Origin: JAHBNG01 sp039028975
GTDB lineage: Bacteria > Chloroflexota > Anaerolineae > Caldilineales > Caldilineaceae
Direction: 5' to 3'
Length of the DNA: 64,000 nt
NCBI GenBank assembly: GCA_039028975.1
Contig: JBCCHB010000018.1
Location: forward strand, 1-64,000
The notes below the pieces were generated by a model. The model worked only from the letters and a program-made list of their open reading frames with translations, did no database searches and had not been told where the DNA came from. Made by a program: the position numbers and the translations under genes. Shown here in pieces: positions 16,089-25,098 of the stretch (the stretch's first letter is position 1; every line of letters begins with the position of its first letter).

Positions 16089-17402
16089 TCAAGCCTCCAC
16101 TCTATCAATCTTTGCTCCTAATGCACGCAACTTCTTGTCAATTTGCTCATATCCACGGTCTATCTGTTGAATATTACCAATCGTGGTAGTTCCATCTGCT
16201 GCCAGAGCAGCCAACACCAAGGCCATGCCAGCACGGATATCCGGACTGTTAACGTGCTGTCCGTAAAGCTTACGTGGCCCCACGATAACGACTCGATGGG
16301 GATCGCACAAGATAATCTGAGCGCCCATGGCAATAAGCCTATCAACGAAGAAGAGCCGACTTTCAAACATCTTTTGGTGAACAATAATTGTACCCATAGC
16401 CTGGGTAGCCGTCACAAGGGCGACGCTAATTAAGTCTGGGGGAAATCCTGGCCAAGGCATATCGTCAATTTTTGGGACCGCGCCACCAAAGTCAGGTTTG
16501 ATCTGTAGAAATTGCTCCTCCTCAACCACTAATGTGTGGGCCAGGTGAGCAGGTGCCTGTGGGTCGTGTTCCATATGCATCTGCACCCCCAAACGTTCAG
16601 AGAAGATCATGCGTATCATGCGGAGGTGTTCGGGGACAACGCCCTGAATACGCAATTCTCCCGGGGTAATGGCCCCCAGCGCAATAAAGCTACCAATCTC
16701 CATAAAGTCGGGGCTGATATAGATCTCTCCACCGTGTAGGGAGGACTGGCCGTGAATGGTCAATGTATTGCCACCGATCCCCTCGATGGGACAGCCCATA
16801 TTGCTGAGCAGATGGCAAAGATCCTGTACATGTGGTTCGCTGGCTGCGTTCCGTAAGATGGTAGTTCCATTGGCCAGTGCTGCAGCCATCAATGCGTTTT
16901 CCGTGGCTGTTACCGAAGATTCGTCTAAGAGGATGTCCTGCCCCTGTAGCCGATTATCAGCAATGAGTTCAAATTTTCCATTGTTCTTCAGGCGCGCACC
17001 AAGAGCCTCAAAAGCCTGAAGATGGGTATCAATTCGACGTCGGCCGATATCATCTCCTCCAGCAGATGAATCGACGGCAAAGTGTTGATAGCGGGCCAAT
17101 AGAGGGCCCATTAACGTTAGCCCGCCACGAATTTGGGCAAAGAGCGCGCTATTGGGGGCTGTGCTTTTTAGCTTCTGTGCGCAGAGGGTAATTGTCGAGT
17201 CATATTGATCCGACTCAACACCCATCTCTTCTAAGATACGTAACATGATTTGGATGTCCCCAATTTTCGGGACATTATGGAAAGTAACGGGTTCGTCAGT
17301 CAATAGACAACTAGCCAAAAGGGGGAGCGCAGCATTCTTGTTCCCAATGGGTACAACCGTGCCGGCAATCGGGTACCCTCCCTCGATTCTAAAAAATGAC
17401 AT
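16089..17402 (-). CDS. murA: UDP-N-acetylglucosamine 1-carboxyvinyltransferase, Cys-to-Asp form
   Basis: The 437-residue first committed enzyme of peptidoglycan precursor synthesis; it transfers enolpyruvate from PEP to UDP-GlcNAc in the cytoplasm. Both inside-out alpha/beta domains are present. The catalytic NKNAALPLLA with Lys22 is at residue 21, IRGGLTLMGPLL near 91, and DIRAGMALVLAALAADG near the C-terminus, followed by IDRGYEQID. The active-site loop reads AGGDDIGRRR at 114-123. Asp117 replaces the Cys (Cys115 in E. coli) that fosfomycin alkylates, as in Mycobacterium and Chlamydia enzymes. Activity should be retained and fosfomycin binding lost. No other mur genes adjoin it, apart from murJ 35 kb away. 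Confidence 0.93.
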   Translation of the reverse strand: MSFFRIEGGYPIAGTVVPIGNKNAALPLLASCLLTDEPVTFHNVPKIGDIQIMLRILEEMGVESDQYDSTITLCAQKLKSTAPNSALFAQIRGGLTLMGPLLARYQHFAVDSSAGGDDIGRRRIDTHLQAFEALGARLKNNGKFELIADNRLQGQDILLDESSVTATENALMAAALANGTTILRNAASEPHVQDLCHLLSNMGCPIEGIGGNTLTIHGQSSLHGGEIYISPDFMEIGSFIALGAITPGELRIQGVVPEHLRMIRMIFSERLGVQMHMEHDPQAPAHLAHTLVVEEEQFLQIKPDFGGAVPKIDDMPWPGFPPDLISVALVTATQAMGTIIVHQKMFESRLFFVDRLIAMGAQIILCDPHRVVIVGPRKLYGQHVNSPDIRAGMALVLAALAADGTTTIGNIQQIDRGYEQIDKKLRALGAKIDRVEA

Positions 17403-17465
17403 GTAGTTTCTTCCTTACTTATTGCTTGAATAGCATTACGACTTATCTGACGATTCTGTTCTCTG

Positions 17466-17577
17466 TATAGGTGGCCAGAAAAGCTTGTTTACGTGAAGAC
17501 GAGGATATCTTCCCTTTTCGGAAATTCCCAGAGCAGATTGGACAAGAGTCGGGGCAGGGCTTTTCTGGTGAAGTATA
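17466..17577 (+). repeat. element B copy 4 (112 bp, one inner module)
   Basis: Begins TATAGGTGGCCAGAAAAG and ends TTTTCTGGTGAAGTATA. One module, ACGTGAAGACGAGGATATC, lies between the left terminus and the core. Confidence 0.8.
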
Positions 17578-17718
17578 CTCACTACATCACAACGTCAAAG
17601 GGGGATTCTTCGGTCCCTCAGATCTGTTCCTTTGAGTACCCAAGGCAGGCACTGAAGTGGCCCCAGAGCGATGCAAAAGGGGTTGAAGGGATGACATTGC
17701 GGCCTTCTGATACTCCTC

Positions 17719-17803
17719 TATACTCAGCTCCGTTTGAAAACAGGTGTTTGGTCACTCTGTTAGAACTTCGGAAAACACCTGTTTTCAAATCGACCGCAGT
17801 ATA
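17719..17803 (+). repeat. element A copy 5 (85 bp)
   Basis: Nearly identical to copy 4, with the CAGGTGTTT/AAACACCTG inner arms. Its final TATA is the first TATA of copy 6. Confidence 0.9.
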
Positions 17804-17878
17804 GTTGATTTCAAAACGGGTCTTTTCTGTGACGCTACCCGAAAGACCGATTCTCGCTTTGAAATGGAGCTGAGTATA
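17800..17878 (-). repeat. element A copy 6 (79 bp, diverged)
   Basis: Starts TATAGTTGATTTCAAAAC and ends TTTGAAATGGAGCTGAGTATA. The inner arms are a third version, GGTCTTT and AAAGACC, still complementary. Joined to copy 5 through the shared TATA. Confidence 0.7.
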
Positions 17879-18069
17879 AGAGATACAGAGTCATTACAAA
17901 TGGCAATTTTGCCAAGTTTCCTTGTTGGGGTGTAGAAAGGGCATACAGGTCGAACACGTGTTCGGTAAACTTCCTGTTTAGAAGGAGCTATGATATAATA
18001 ATAGGGTTGAGTTCAACGCATGTAACATATCACGAAATGGATGCAATGGAAAAGTAGCGGGAAAGTAAA

Positions 18070-19044
18070 TTGGGTGTTATTGACAGCTTATCAGCCGGTT
18101 ATCGTTATATCACAGAACGCCTCTATCTCTTAATTATTCCTGTATTGCTCGATCTACTGCTCTGGCGTTTACCCAGGCTCAGTCTTTCGTCAATTTTTGA
18201 GCGATTGGCAGTATTCTATCTGGAAGCAGCACAGGTAGATGGTCTATCAGCAGAGTTAAAAACCGTGACTGAGCAGCTTGCTGAGATGCTAAAAGAGATT
18301 GGTCATCAGGCAAATCTGTGGAACCTACTTGTTAGTGATTCTTTGCTGCATGTACCAAGCGTTATGGTATTAGTAGAGCCACTGGCACCAACTGAACTCG
18401 TTGAGCTTTCAGATCCATTTACAGTTGTGAGCTTAATGGCATTCTTATTGCTGGCAGGATTCTTTATTGGCGTCGTCTATTTGGGTTTATTGGCCAAACG
18501 TCTACCAATCGGTGAAGGTGAAAAGAATGTTGACTGGCCTCTTTTCCTCATCAATTCAGGAAAAAGGTGGTTGCATGTCGTGCTTTTTGTCATTGCAATC
18601 ATCATTGGCTTTCTTGTTCTGATGATACCAATCAGTATAGGTGTCACCGTCTTGGCTTTGATTAGCCCAGGATTGGCGTCAGGGATAACCATATTATTGA
18701 GTGGCCTAATCTTTGTGCTTTTTTTCTATTTATATTTCGTTACGGCAGGACTTGTTATGGATGATCTGACAGTCTTCCAGGCCGTCTCACGAAGCCTGCG
18801 CGTAGTGCGTAATTATTTTTGGTCTGTCTTTGGCTTTGTTCTACTAATCAATGTGATCAGCGGTGGACTTGGCACAGTATTCAGGCAAATTGCAACGTAT
18901 ACACCAGCAGGTACACTGGCGGCAATTCTACTCAACGCCTATGTGGGAAGCGGTTTGGCCATGGCCTTACTGGTCTTCTACCGAACTCGGGTTCTGATTT
19001 TAGATGAGAAGGTCACATTAGATCAAATTATCGATCAATCATAG
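18070..19044 (+). CDS. polytopic membrane protein, function unknown
   Basis: A 324-residue integral membrane protein. Hydrophobic segments are seen at about 17-35, 118-142, 170-192, 196-228, 250-273 and 283-305. A mostly soluble region (38-115) between the first two probably faces outward. The C-terminal half (TFQAVSRSLRVVRNYFWSVF-like) resembles the generic GDPD-/DUF4013-type membrane domain in which an amphipathic helix ends in a conserved basic stretch. The start is a TTG at 18070, preceded by a weak GCGGG site; no ATG is available nearby. It ends 34 bp before gyrB and is probably co-transcribed with it. No function can be assigned. Confidence 0.75.
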   Translation: MGVIDSLSAGYRYITERLYLLIIPVLLDLLLWRLPRLSLSSIFERLAVFYLEAAQVDGLSAELKTVTEQLAEMLKEIGHQANLWNLLVSDSLLHVPSVMVLVEPLAPTELVELSDPFTVVSLMAFLLLAGFFIGVVYLGLLAKRLPIGEGEKNVDWPLFLINSGKRWLHVVLFVIAIIIGFLVLMIPISIGVTVLALISPGLASGITILLSGLIFVLFFYLYFVTAGLVMDDLTVFQAVSRSLRVVRNYFWSVFGFVLLINVISGGLGTVFRQIATYTPAGTLAAILLNAYVGSGLAMALLVFYRTRVLILDEKVTLDQIIDQS

Positions 19045-19078
19045 TTGCTGATGATACGAGTAAAATTCGGAGGAATTT

Positions 19079-21037
19079 GTGGCAACCGAAAATCAAACAG
19101 ATGTAAATGAAGCAGAATATGGGGCGGATCAGATCCAGGTATTGGAAGGTCTAGAAGCAGTTCGCAAACGCCCAGGGATGTATATTGGCGGAACGGATGA
19201 CAAAGCCCTGCATCATATGGTGACAGAGGTGGTCGATAATGCCATCGACGAAGCTATGCAAGGTCGCTGCGATAGAATTGTTATCACAATCCACAAAGAT
19301 CAGAGCGTCTCTGTAGAGGATAACGGAGCAGGGATTCCTGTTGGTATCCAAAAGCAGACTGGGTTGCCAGCCGTTACAGTCGTCATGACCAAACTTCATG
19401 CTGGCGGTAAATTTGGCGGCGGCGGATATAAGGTCTCAGGTGGTCTCCACGGCGTAGGCGTGAGTGCCGTTAACGCCTTAAGTGAGTGGATGGAGACGAA
19501 GGTTAAACGCGATGGCAAGCTTCATCGACAGCGTTTTGAGAGAGGGATCCCCGTTAGTGATGTTGAGGTGGTTGGCAAGGTTGATCCAGATGATACGGGA
19601 ACCATCCAAACATTCTTGCGGGATGATACCATCTTCCAAGTGCTCGAATATAGCTGGACGGTCATGGTCAACCATTTCCGTGAGATTGCCTTCCTTACCC
19701 GAGGCGTCCATATTCGCTTTGTGGATGAGCGGCCCGAGCGCGAGCGTGAGATGAGCTTCTACTTTGAGGGAGGAGTGAAGTCTTTTGTGCGGTATCTGAA
19801 CAAAAATCGGAACACCCTTCACATGCCCATCTACGTCAACACCCAAGTAGACGATACGGAAGTAGAGGCGGCGATTCAATACACCGATGGCTTCTCTGAA
19901 TCTATCTTTGCTTATGCCAATACCATCAATACCCCGGATGGGGGTACCCACCTAACAGGTCTTCGCACCGCGTTGACTCGGCAGATCAACGATTATGCTC
20001 GCAAGCAGGGCTTCCTCAAAGGAAACGATGATAACTTTACAGGTGATGATACTCGCCAAGGCATGACGGCCATTGTGAGTGTCAAGGTGATAGAGCCTCA
20101 GTTTGAGGGGCAGAATAAGCTTAAGCTACTCAACAATGAAGTGCGTTACCATGTTGAAACGGCTCTGTCCGAAGCCATGAATGCCTGGATGGATGAGAAT
20201 CCTCGGGAAGCCAAACAGATCATTGAGAAAGCGCGTATGTCTTTCCGGGCCAGAGAAGCAGCCAAAAAGGCTCGCGATCTGGTTATTCGTAAGAGCGCGC
20301 TGGAGAGCATGACCTTGCCTGGGAAGCTGGCCGATTGTTCTAGCCGAAACCCAGCAGATAGCGAACTGTATATTGTGGAGGGTGACAGTGCTGGGGGCAC
20401 GGCCAAGCAAGGCCGGGATCGTCGCTTCCAGGCTATCTTGCCCTTACGGGGTAAGATTCTCAACATCGAAAAGACTAGTTTAGACAAGGCCCTGGCCAAC
20501 AAGGAAATTCAGGCCTTGATTACGGCCTTGGGTACTGGCATCGGCGAGAGCTTTGACATCAGCGGGTTACGCTATCATCGCATTATTCTTATGACCGATG
20601 CTGATATTGATGGTAGCCACATCCGTACATTGCTGCTGACTTTCTTCTTCCGCTACCTGGAACCACTGGTAGAGGGTGGCAATCTTTACATTGCTCAGCC
20701 ACCTCTCTACCGGGTAACGGTAACACAACCAGTCAATGGGAAGAATAAACGAGATAGCCGGTACGTCTACGATGATAAGTCTCTGGAAGGTTTACGTACA
20801 GATTTGGGTATGGATGCCGTCCGAATTGATCAGCGCTATAAAGGGCTGGGTGAGATGAATGATGAACAGCTCTGGGAGACAACTATGAATCCTGAAAACC
20901 GTACGATCCTTCAGGTGACAATTGATGACGCTGCCGAGTCTGACCGCACCTTTGACATGCTGATGGGGAGTGCCGTGCCGCCCCGACGGCGTTTCATTCA
21001 GACCCACGCCAACGAGGTTCGTAATTTGGATGTATAA
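19079..21037 (+). CDS. gyrB: DNA gyrase subunit B
   Basis: The 652-residue ATPase subunit of DNA gyrase, partner of GyrA (not in this window), which introduces negative supercoils. Domains in order: GHKL ATPase (EVVDNAIDEAMQGRC near residue 49, EDNGAGIPVG near 81, GGLHGVGVSAVNALS near 121), transducer with the QTK-like loop region, then TOPRIM (VEGDSAGGTAKQGRDRRFQA near 432 and DADIDGSHIRTLLLTFF near 506) and the C-terminal GLGEMNDEQLWETTM block. The GTG start is supported by a GGAGG site eight bases upstream. The last base of its TAA is the first of the next ATG, so gyrB and the uracil-DNA glycosylase gene are coupled. Confidence 0.97.
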   Translation: MATENQTDVNEAEYGADQIQVLEGLEAVRKRPGMYIGGTDDKALHHMVTEVVDNAIDEAMQGRCDRIVITIHKDQSVSVEDNGAGIPVGIQKQTGLPAVTVVMTKLHAGGKFGGGGYKVSGGLHGVGVSAVNALSEWMETKVKRDGKLHRQRFERGIPVSDVEVVGKVDPDDTGTIQTFLRDDTIFQVLEYSWTVMVNHFREIAFLTRGVHIRFVDERPEREREMSFYFEGGVKSFVRYLNKNRNTLHMPIYVNTQVDDTEVEAAIQYTDGFSESIFAYANTINTPDGGTHLTGLRTALTRQINDYARKQGFLKGNDDNFTGDDTRQGMTAIVSVKVIEPQFEGQNKLKLLNNEVRYHVETALSEAMNAWMDENPREAKQIIEKARMSFRAREAAKKARDLVIRKSALESMTLPGKLADCSSRNPADSELYIVEGDSAGGTAKQGRDRRFQAILPLRGKILNIEKTSLDKALANKEIQALITALGTGIGESFDISGLRYHRIILMTDADIDGSHIRTLLLTFFFRYLEPLVEGGNLYIAQPPLYRVTVTQPVNGKNKRDSRYVYDDKSLEGLRTDLGMDAVRIDQRYKGLGEMNDEQLWETTMNPENRTILQVTIDDAAESDRTFDMLMGSAVPPRRRFIQTHANEVRNLDV

Positions 21038-21669
21038 TGCTTCCGCTCTTCTCTGAATATGATTCGTTGGATGCGGCTCAATCAGCTTGTCAGAAGTGCA
21101 TCCAATGTACACTTAGTGCGACCCGAAATAAAGTGGTATTCGGCGCAGGCAATCCCAATGCGGATCTAATGTTGATCGGGCAAGGCCCCTCCTTGCCCGA
21201 TAATGAAAGTGGATTGCCTTACTCTGGCCCCGCTGGTGATTTACTTGACCAAGCACTACAGCAAGCTGGCTTGAATCGAAGTATGGTCTGGATCACCAAC
21301 CTCCACAAATGTGTTGCCACCAAAGCAAACCCTAAAACTGGCCAAATCGAAATGCGTCCGCCCAAGGTCGGTGAAGTCAAATCTTGTAGCCCCTGGCTAG
21401 AACAAGAGTTTATCTGGATTCAGCCACAAGTACTGGTCCTCATTGGGGGGCCAGCCGCCCAAGCCCTTCTCGGCAAAGACTTCCAACTTTCCGAAGAACG
21501 AGGCACCTGGAAACAAGGCCCCCACGGGATCCACACTATTGCCACCTTCCAACCAACCTACCTCAAACGACTTAGTCAATGGGATCGGCCTGCCGCGGTC
21601 GAGGGTTGGCGCAATCTAGTAGCGGATCTAAAGCTCGCTAAAGACCGCATTCAAGAATCACTTCACTAG
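21037..21669 (+). CDS. uracil-DNA glycosylase family 4-like protein
   Basis: A 210-residue member of the Fe-S uracil-DNA glycosylase superfamily (family 4/5 type). Candidate 4Fe-4S ligands are Cys21 and Cys24 (or Cys18/Cys21), Cys92 in HKC and Cys117. The uracil-recognition block is GLPYSGPAGDLLD near residue 59. Two signature positions deviate from what I expect for family 4. The usual GExP near residue 48 reads GQGP, and the C-terminal HP(S/A)YL-type motif reads FQPTYL with Gln172 at the His position. It may therefore be less active or act on a different base. Its coupling to gyrB suggests simple co-transcription. Confidence 0.85.
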   Translation: MLPLFSEYDSLDAAQSACQKCIQCTLSATRNKVVFGAGNPNADLMLIGQGPSLPDNESGLPYSGPAGDLLDQALQQAGLNRSMVWITNLHKCVATKANPKTGQIEMRPPKVGEVKSCSPWLEQEFIWIQPQVLVLIGGPAAQALLGKDFQLSEERGTWKQGPHGIHTIATFQPTYLKRLSQWDRPAAVEGWRNLVADLKLAKDRIQESLH

Positions 21670-21789
21670 CAAATTGTAAGACACCTCACTTGTACTAGAT
21701 GCCCGCTTTCGTTATGATCAGCTTGTAGACTGACCAGTCGGTTCATTCACGCCAAAGTGGAACCATTTTATCACGATTCATTATCGATT

Positions 21790-22425
21790 ATGAACAGTAC
21801 TCAAAAAGCCTCACGCGATCCTGCCAATACCCGCGACAAGATTCTAGATGCCGCCTTAGGTGTCTTCTCACTTAAAGGTTATCATGATGCGCGCATGGAC
21901 GAAATCGTCGATGAATCAGGCACATCCAAAGGCTCCATTTATTTTCACTTTCCTAACAAAGAACGGCTATTTCTAGCTTTGGTTGACCAATTTGCCAATC
22001 TGCTGGAGCGCCGTGTGACCGAAGCGATTGAGGCCGAAGCCGAAGGCATTGGTCGCGTTCGGGCTGCCCTAGAAGCCATTGTAGAAACATTTGGGAAATA
22101 TCGCCGTCCAGCCAAACTCCTTCTCATTCAAGCGGTCGGCCTGGGTGCCCCTTTTGAGCAAAAGAGACAGGAGATTAACGATCGGTTTGCCCGCCTAATC
22201 GGTCGCTATTTGCAAGAGGCCATTCGTGTAGGTGATATTCACGCCAAAGATATGGAACCTGCGGAAATCGGTATCATTGCCTATGCGTGGATGGGGGCGA
22301 TTTATGCCATTGTCATTCGTTGGGTCTATACAGGAGAGCCTGAACCAAATCAAATTGTGGGATCGTTGCTACCCCTTCTGCTGCGAAGTGTAGGATATGA
22401 AGATGACGATACATCAGAACGCTAA
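21790..22425 (+). CDS. TetR/AcrR family transcriptional regulator
   Basis: A 211-residue repressor-type protein with an N-terminal helix-turn-helix: NTRDKILDAALGVFSLKGYHD, then MDEIVDESGTSKGSIYFHF and NKERLF, the standard TetR pattern with the recognition helix GSIYFHFPNK. The C-terminal helical domain binds an unknown ligand. I choose the ATG at 21790 because the protein then begins just before the HTH as usual; a GTG at 21757 would add 11 residues. It overlaps menF, the first gene of the menaquinone cluster, so it may regulate that operon. No operator could be picked out upstream. Confidence 0.9.
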   Translation: MNSTQKASRDPANTRDKILDAALGVFSLKGYHDARMDEIVDESGTSKGSIYFHFPNKERLFLALVDQFANLLERRVTEAIEAEAEGIGRVRAALEAIVETFGKYRRPAKLLLIQAVGLGAPFEQKRQEINDRFARLIGRYLQEAIRVGDIHAKDMEPAEIGIIAYAWMGAIYAIVIRWVYTGEPEPNQIVGSLLPLLLRSVGYEDDDTSER

Positions 22426-23821
22426 TATCCATATAAGGCAATCTCAGCAAACCCACCAAATGTCCTCGGCTCATCAACTTGTTTCGGTCAGCTTGCCTTG
22501 TCCAAAATTCGATCCACTCCAGGTTTTGGCGCAATCGCTTGGCAACGAACGCTTTTATTGGAGTGAGCAACAGGCTGGCGTAACCTACATCGGCTTTGGG
22601 ATGGCTGCCGATCTACAAAGTTGGGGGTTGGAGCGTTTTGCAGAGATGGAGAGAAAGATCGCATCGCTCTTTGAGAACGCCATTTTTGAGGGTGATACCC
22701 CTTCATTCGCAGAACCCCACTGCTTTGGCGGCTTCGCCTTTAGCAATAATTTTATTCCGGACAATACATGGTCTGTCTACCACCCGGCCCAATTCATCCT
22801 GCCTCACTATCAACTAACCATTCAAGAGAACCAGGGCGAGTCAAGCAAAGCATGGCTTACGCTAAATGCCCTGATTGATCCCGATGAGCTGGCCCACGAA
22901 GGCACGGAAGTTGTCCTATCCCATCTAACGGAAGCGCTTCAAGAGCGCCTTCAATTGCTCAGACAGGATACGACCATACCATCTGAGCAACCCATGCTCC
23001 GCTCGCTGAACTATCCCATGGCCTATCAAACATGGGAGCAGATCATTCAAAGGGCAATTGAGCAATTTAATGGGGGGCGATTGAGCAAAGCGGTTCTTTC
23101 GCGAGTCTGCGAGATTCGTTTTGCCCAGAATGTAAACGTTGATAGCGCACTGGCTTTTCTTAATCACCACTATTCGGACTGTTACCGCTTTCTATTTGAG
23201 CCAAGACCTTATCATGCTTTCTTTGGGGCATCACCAGAAGCACTAGTGACACTTAGAGGAAAAACCCTAACGACCATGGCTCTTGCGGGAACCGAACCGC
23301 GCGGTGCCACATGGGACGAAGATGAAGCGCTAGGTCAGCAGCTCCTCCATAGCACCAAGGATCGTCATGAACATGGGCTTGTCGTTGATGCGCTCAACCG
23401 CCGCCTGCTTCCCATCTGTGCGACATTGGAGCAGCCAGATGTACCCCAACTGCTTAAGTTGAGCAATGTGCAACATCTCTACACACCAGTAGAAGCGATT
23501 CTCCAAGAATCCAAAAGCATCTTCGATCTCGTACAACTACTTCATCCAACACCAGCTTTGGGTGGAACCCCCAGGGAACAGGCATTAGCGTTCATTGGCG
23601 AAATGGAGCCTGTACCCAGGGGATGGTATGCCGCGCCCGTTGGCATTGTTAATCGTCGATTGGAAGGTACATTTAGCGTAGCCATTCGGTCTGCCGTAGC
23701 CGAATATGAACGGATATGGCTTCATGCCGGTGCGGGGATTGTAGAGGCATCCGATCCGCAGAAAGAGTGGGACGAGACAGAATTGAAGTTTCGACCCATT
23801 CTAAATTCCCTGGGACTGTAA
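22397..23821 (+). CDS. menF: isochorismate synthase
   Basis: A 474-residue chorismate-binding enzyme that converts chorismate to isochorismate, the entry to menaquinone synthesis. Family motifs: NGGRLSKAVLSR near residue 224 with the catalytic Lys, LAGTEPRGATWDEDEALG near 296, STKDRHEHGLVVDALNRRL near 316, HLYTPVEAIL near 356, HPTPALGGTPREQALAFIGE near 386 and the late HAGAGIVEASDPQKEWDETELK with the metal-binding Glu. It overlaps tetR by 29 bp if the ATG at 22397 is used; an ATG at 22460 is the alternative. The 3' neighbour menC begins 3 bases after its stop. The context of menC, menD and menE separates it from the salicylate and siderophore homologues. Confidence 0.94.
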   Translation: MKMTIHQNANIHIRQSQQTHQMSSAHQLVSVSLPCPKFDPLQVLAQSLGNERFYWSEQQAGVTYIGFGMAADLQSWGLERFAEMERKIASLFENAIFEGDTPSFAEPHCFGGFAFSNNFIPDNTWSVYHPAQFILPHYQLTIQENQGESSKAWLTLNALIDPDELAHEGTEVVLSHLTEALQERLQLLRQDTTIPSEQPMLRSLNYPMAYQTWEQIIQRAIEQFNGGRLSKAVLSRVCEIRFAQNVNVDSALAFLNHHYSDCYRFLFEPRPYHAFFGASPEALVTLRGKTLTTMALAGTEPRGATWDEDEALGQQLLHSTKDRHEHGLVVDALNRRLLPICATLEQPDVPQLLKLSNVQHLYTPVEAILQESKSIFDLVQLLHPTPALGGTPREQALAFIGEMEPVPRGWYAAPVGIVNRRLEGTFSVAIRSAVAEYERIWLHAGAGIVEASDPQKEWDETELKFRPILNSLGL

Positions 23822-23823
23822 AG

Positions 23824-25098
23824 ATGAACAAGTACCAAAACGCACTCTATACTGGCAGTCATGATAAAGTGACACCTTTACCAGAGGGAAAAAATGGTAT
23901 TTTATACGGAGCCAGACTATATGTTGCAGACGTTTTCCGCTATGACCTTGTCTATAAACGTCCCGCTCGAACGTCCCGAGGAGCGCTGACGACCCTGTCC
24001 ACTTTTTTTCTGCGACTTGCCCAGCCCACTAGTGGTTTAGCCGGTTGGGGCGAATGTAGTCCCATGCCAATCCTCAGCGTAGATGATCGACCAGACTATT
24101 CAACAAAACTTGGCTTGCTTTGTCAGCAGATCAATGATGGGGTGCCACCCGAAACTATCAAGCAAAGTGAATTTTTAAGCGAGTTTCCATCTATCGCTTT
24201 TGGGTTGGAAATGGCCCTTCTCGATTTGCTCGGTGGCGGCAACCAACGACTCTTTGAGGGCAATTTTACCGACGGCAGACCTATTCCGACCCATGGGCTC
24301 ATCTGGATGGATTCAATTGACGGCGTGCTAGCCCAAATTGAAGATAAACTTGCACAGGGGTATAGCGTGCTCAAGATGAAGGTGGGCGCATTGCCATTGC
24401 CTCAGGAGTGTGAGATCCTAGCCGCTATTCGGCACTGTCACCCAGCCCAGGAAGTAGAGATTCGCCTAGATGCCAATGGTGCCTTCGATGAAAAGGAGGC
24501 GCTGACCACGTTGGAAACGCTGGCTCCTTATGACATTGCATTCTTAGAACAACCTATCCACGCTGGTCAGTGTTCAGAAATGGCCCGGCTCTGCTCAGAG
24601 TCTCCTATTCCTATTGGCTTAGATGAAGAGCTAATCGGCATCTCGCCAGAAAAACGAGACCAGCTTTTAAGCGAGGTTCAGCCTCAGCATATTGTTCTGA
24701 AGCCAAAGCTATTGGGCGGGTTTACTGCTTGTCAAGAGTGGATCCAAGCAGCCAAAAAGGTAGGTTGTACTTGGTGGATCAATTCACTTCTTGAATCAAA
24801 TATAGGGCTGAACGCAATCTGCCAGTGGACCGCTTCTCTCTCCTCAGATCCGTCTGAAAACAGGCACTTGGCCTCTTCTGAAGAGACAGCAGAAAACACC
24901 TGTTTTCAAAGCAACCTCACGATAGATACCCAGCGAGTTCACGGATTGGGCACGGGACAGCTCTATCAAAACAATATTCCCTCCCCTCTACAGGTTGTTA
25001 ACGCAGAATTGGTTAGCCGACCAGGCGGAAAGTGGGATTTTTCGGAGATCATCAATCCACTTATAGATGGCCAGAATAGTTCTGTCCTTCCTTCTTAG
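23824..25098 (+). CDS. menC: o-succinylbenzoate synthase with in-frame repeat insertion
   Basis: A 424-residue enolase-superfamily enzyme that dehydrates SHCHC to o-succinylbenzoate in menaquinone synthesis. Catalytic landmarks: LKMKVG with the KxK lysines near residue 181, RLDANGAF near 216, EQPIH near 242, GLDEEL near 267 and VLKPKLLGG near 292. The family segment SNIGLNAICQWTASL near 322 should run almost directly into HGLGTGQLYQNN. Here about 30 extra residues (SSDPSENRHLA...TID) intervene, encoded by a degenerate element A. The last ten residues (DGQNSSVLPS) and the stop lie inside element B copy 5. Start: the ATG at 23824, three bases after menF; a longer in-frame start at 23716 lies inside menF and is unlikely. 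Confidence 0.93.
   Translation: MNKYQNALYTGSHDKVTPLPEGKNGILYGARLYVADVFRYDLVYKRPARTSRGALTTLSTFFLRLAQPTSGLAGWGECSPMPILSVDDRPDYSTKLGLLCQQINDGVPPETIKQSEFLSEFPSIAFGLEMALLDLLGGGNQRLFEGNFTDGRPIPTHGLIWMDSIDGVLAQIEDKLAQGYSVLKMKVGALPLPQECEILAAIRHCHPAQEVEIRLDANGAFDEKEALTTLETLAPYDIAFLEQPIHAGQCSEMARLCSESPIPIGLDEELIGISPEKRDQLLSEVQPQHIVLKPKLLGGFTACQEWIQAAKKVGCTWWINSLLESNIGLNAICQWTASLSSDPSENRHLASSEETAENTCFQSNLTIDTQRVHGLGTGQLYQNNIPSPLQVVNAELVSRPGGKWDFSEIINPLIDGQNSSVLPS
24839..24924 (+). repeat. element A copy 7, embedded in the menC reading frame
   Basis: 86 bp matching copy 4 in order and spacing: CTCAGATCCGTCTGAAAAC, a CAGGCACTTGG arm, the loop, then AGAAAACACCTGTTTTCAAA and a decayed end CACGATA. It is read through in frame in menC. 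The outer bases have drifted, while the AAAACACCTGTTTTC arm is intact. Confidence 0.85.

Larger units (their letters stand above)
17403..18069. other. 667-bp spacer with three palindromic elements
   Basis: No gene. It holds B copy 4 and two A elements fused at a shared TATA (copies 5 and 6). The segment 17580-17718 between them shows no recognised signal. It separates leftward murA from the rightward membrane-protein/gyrB genes and so must contain both promoters. Confidence 0.5.
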
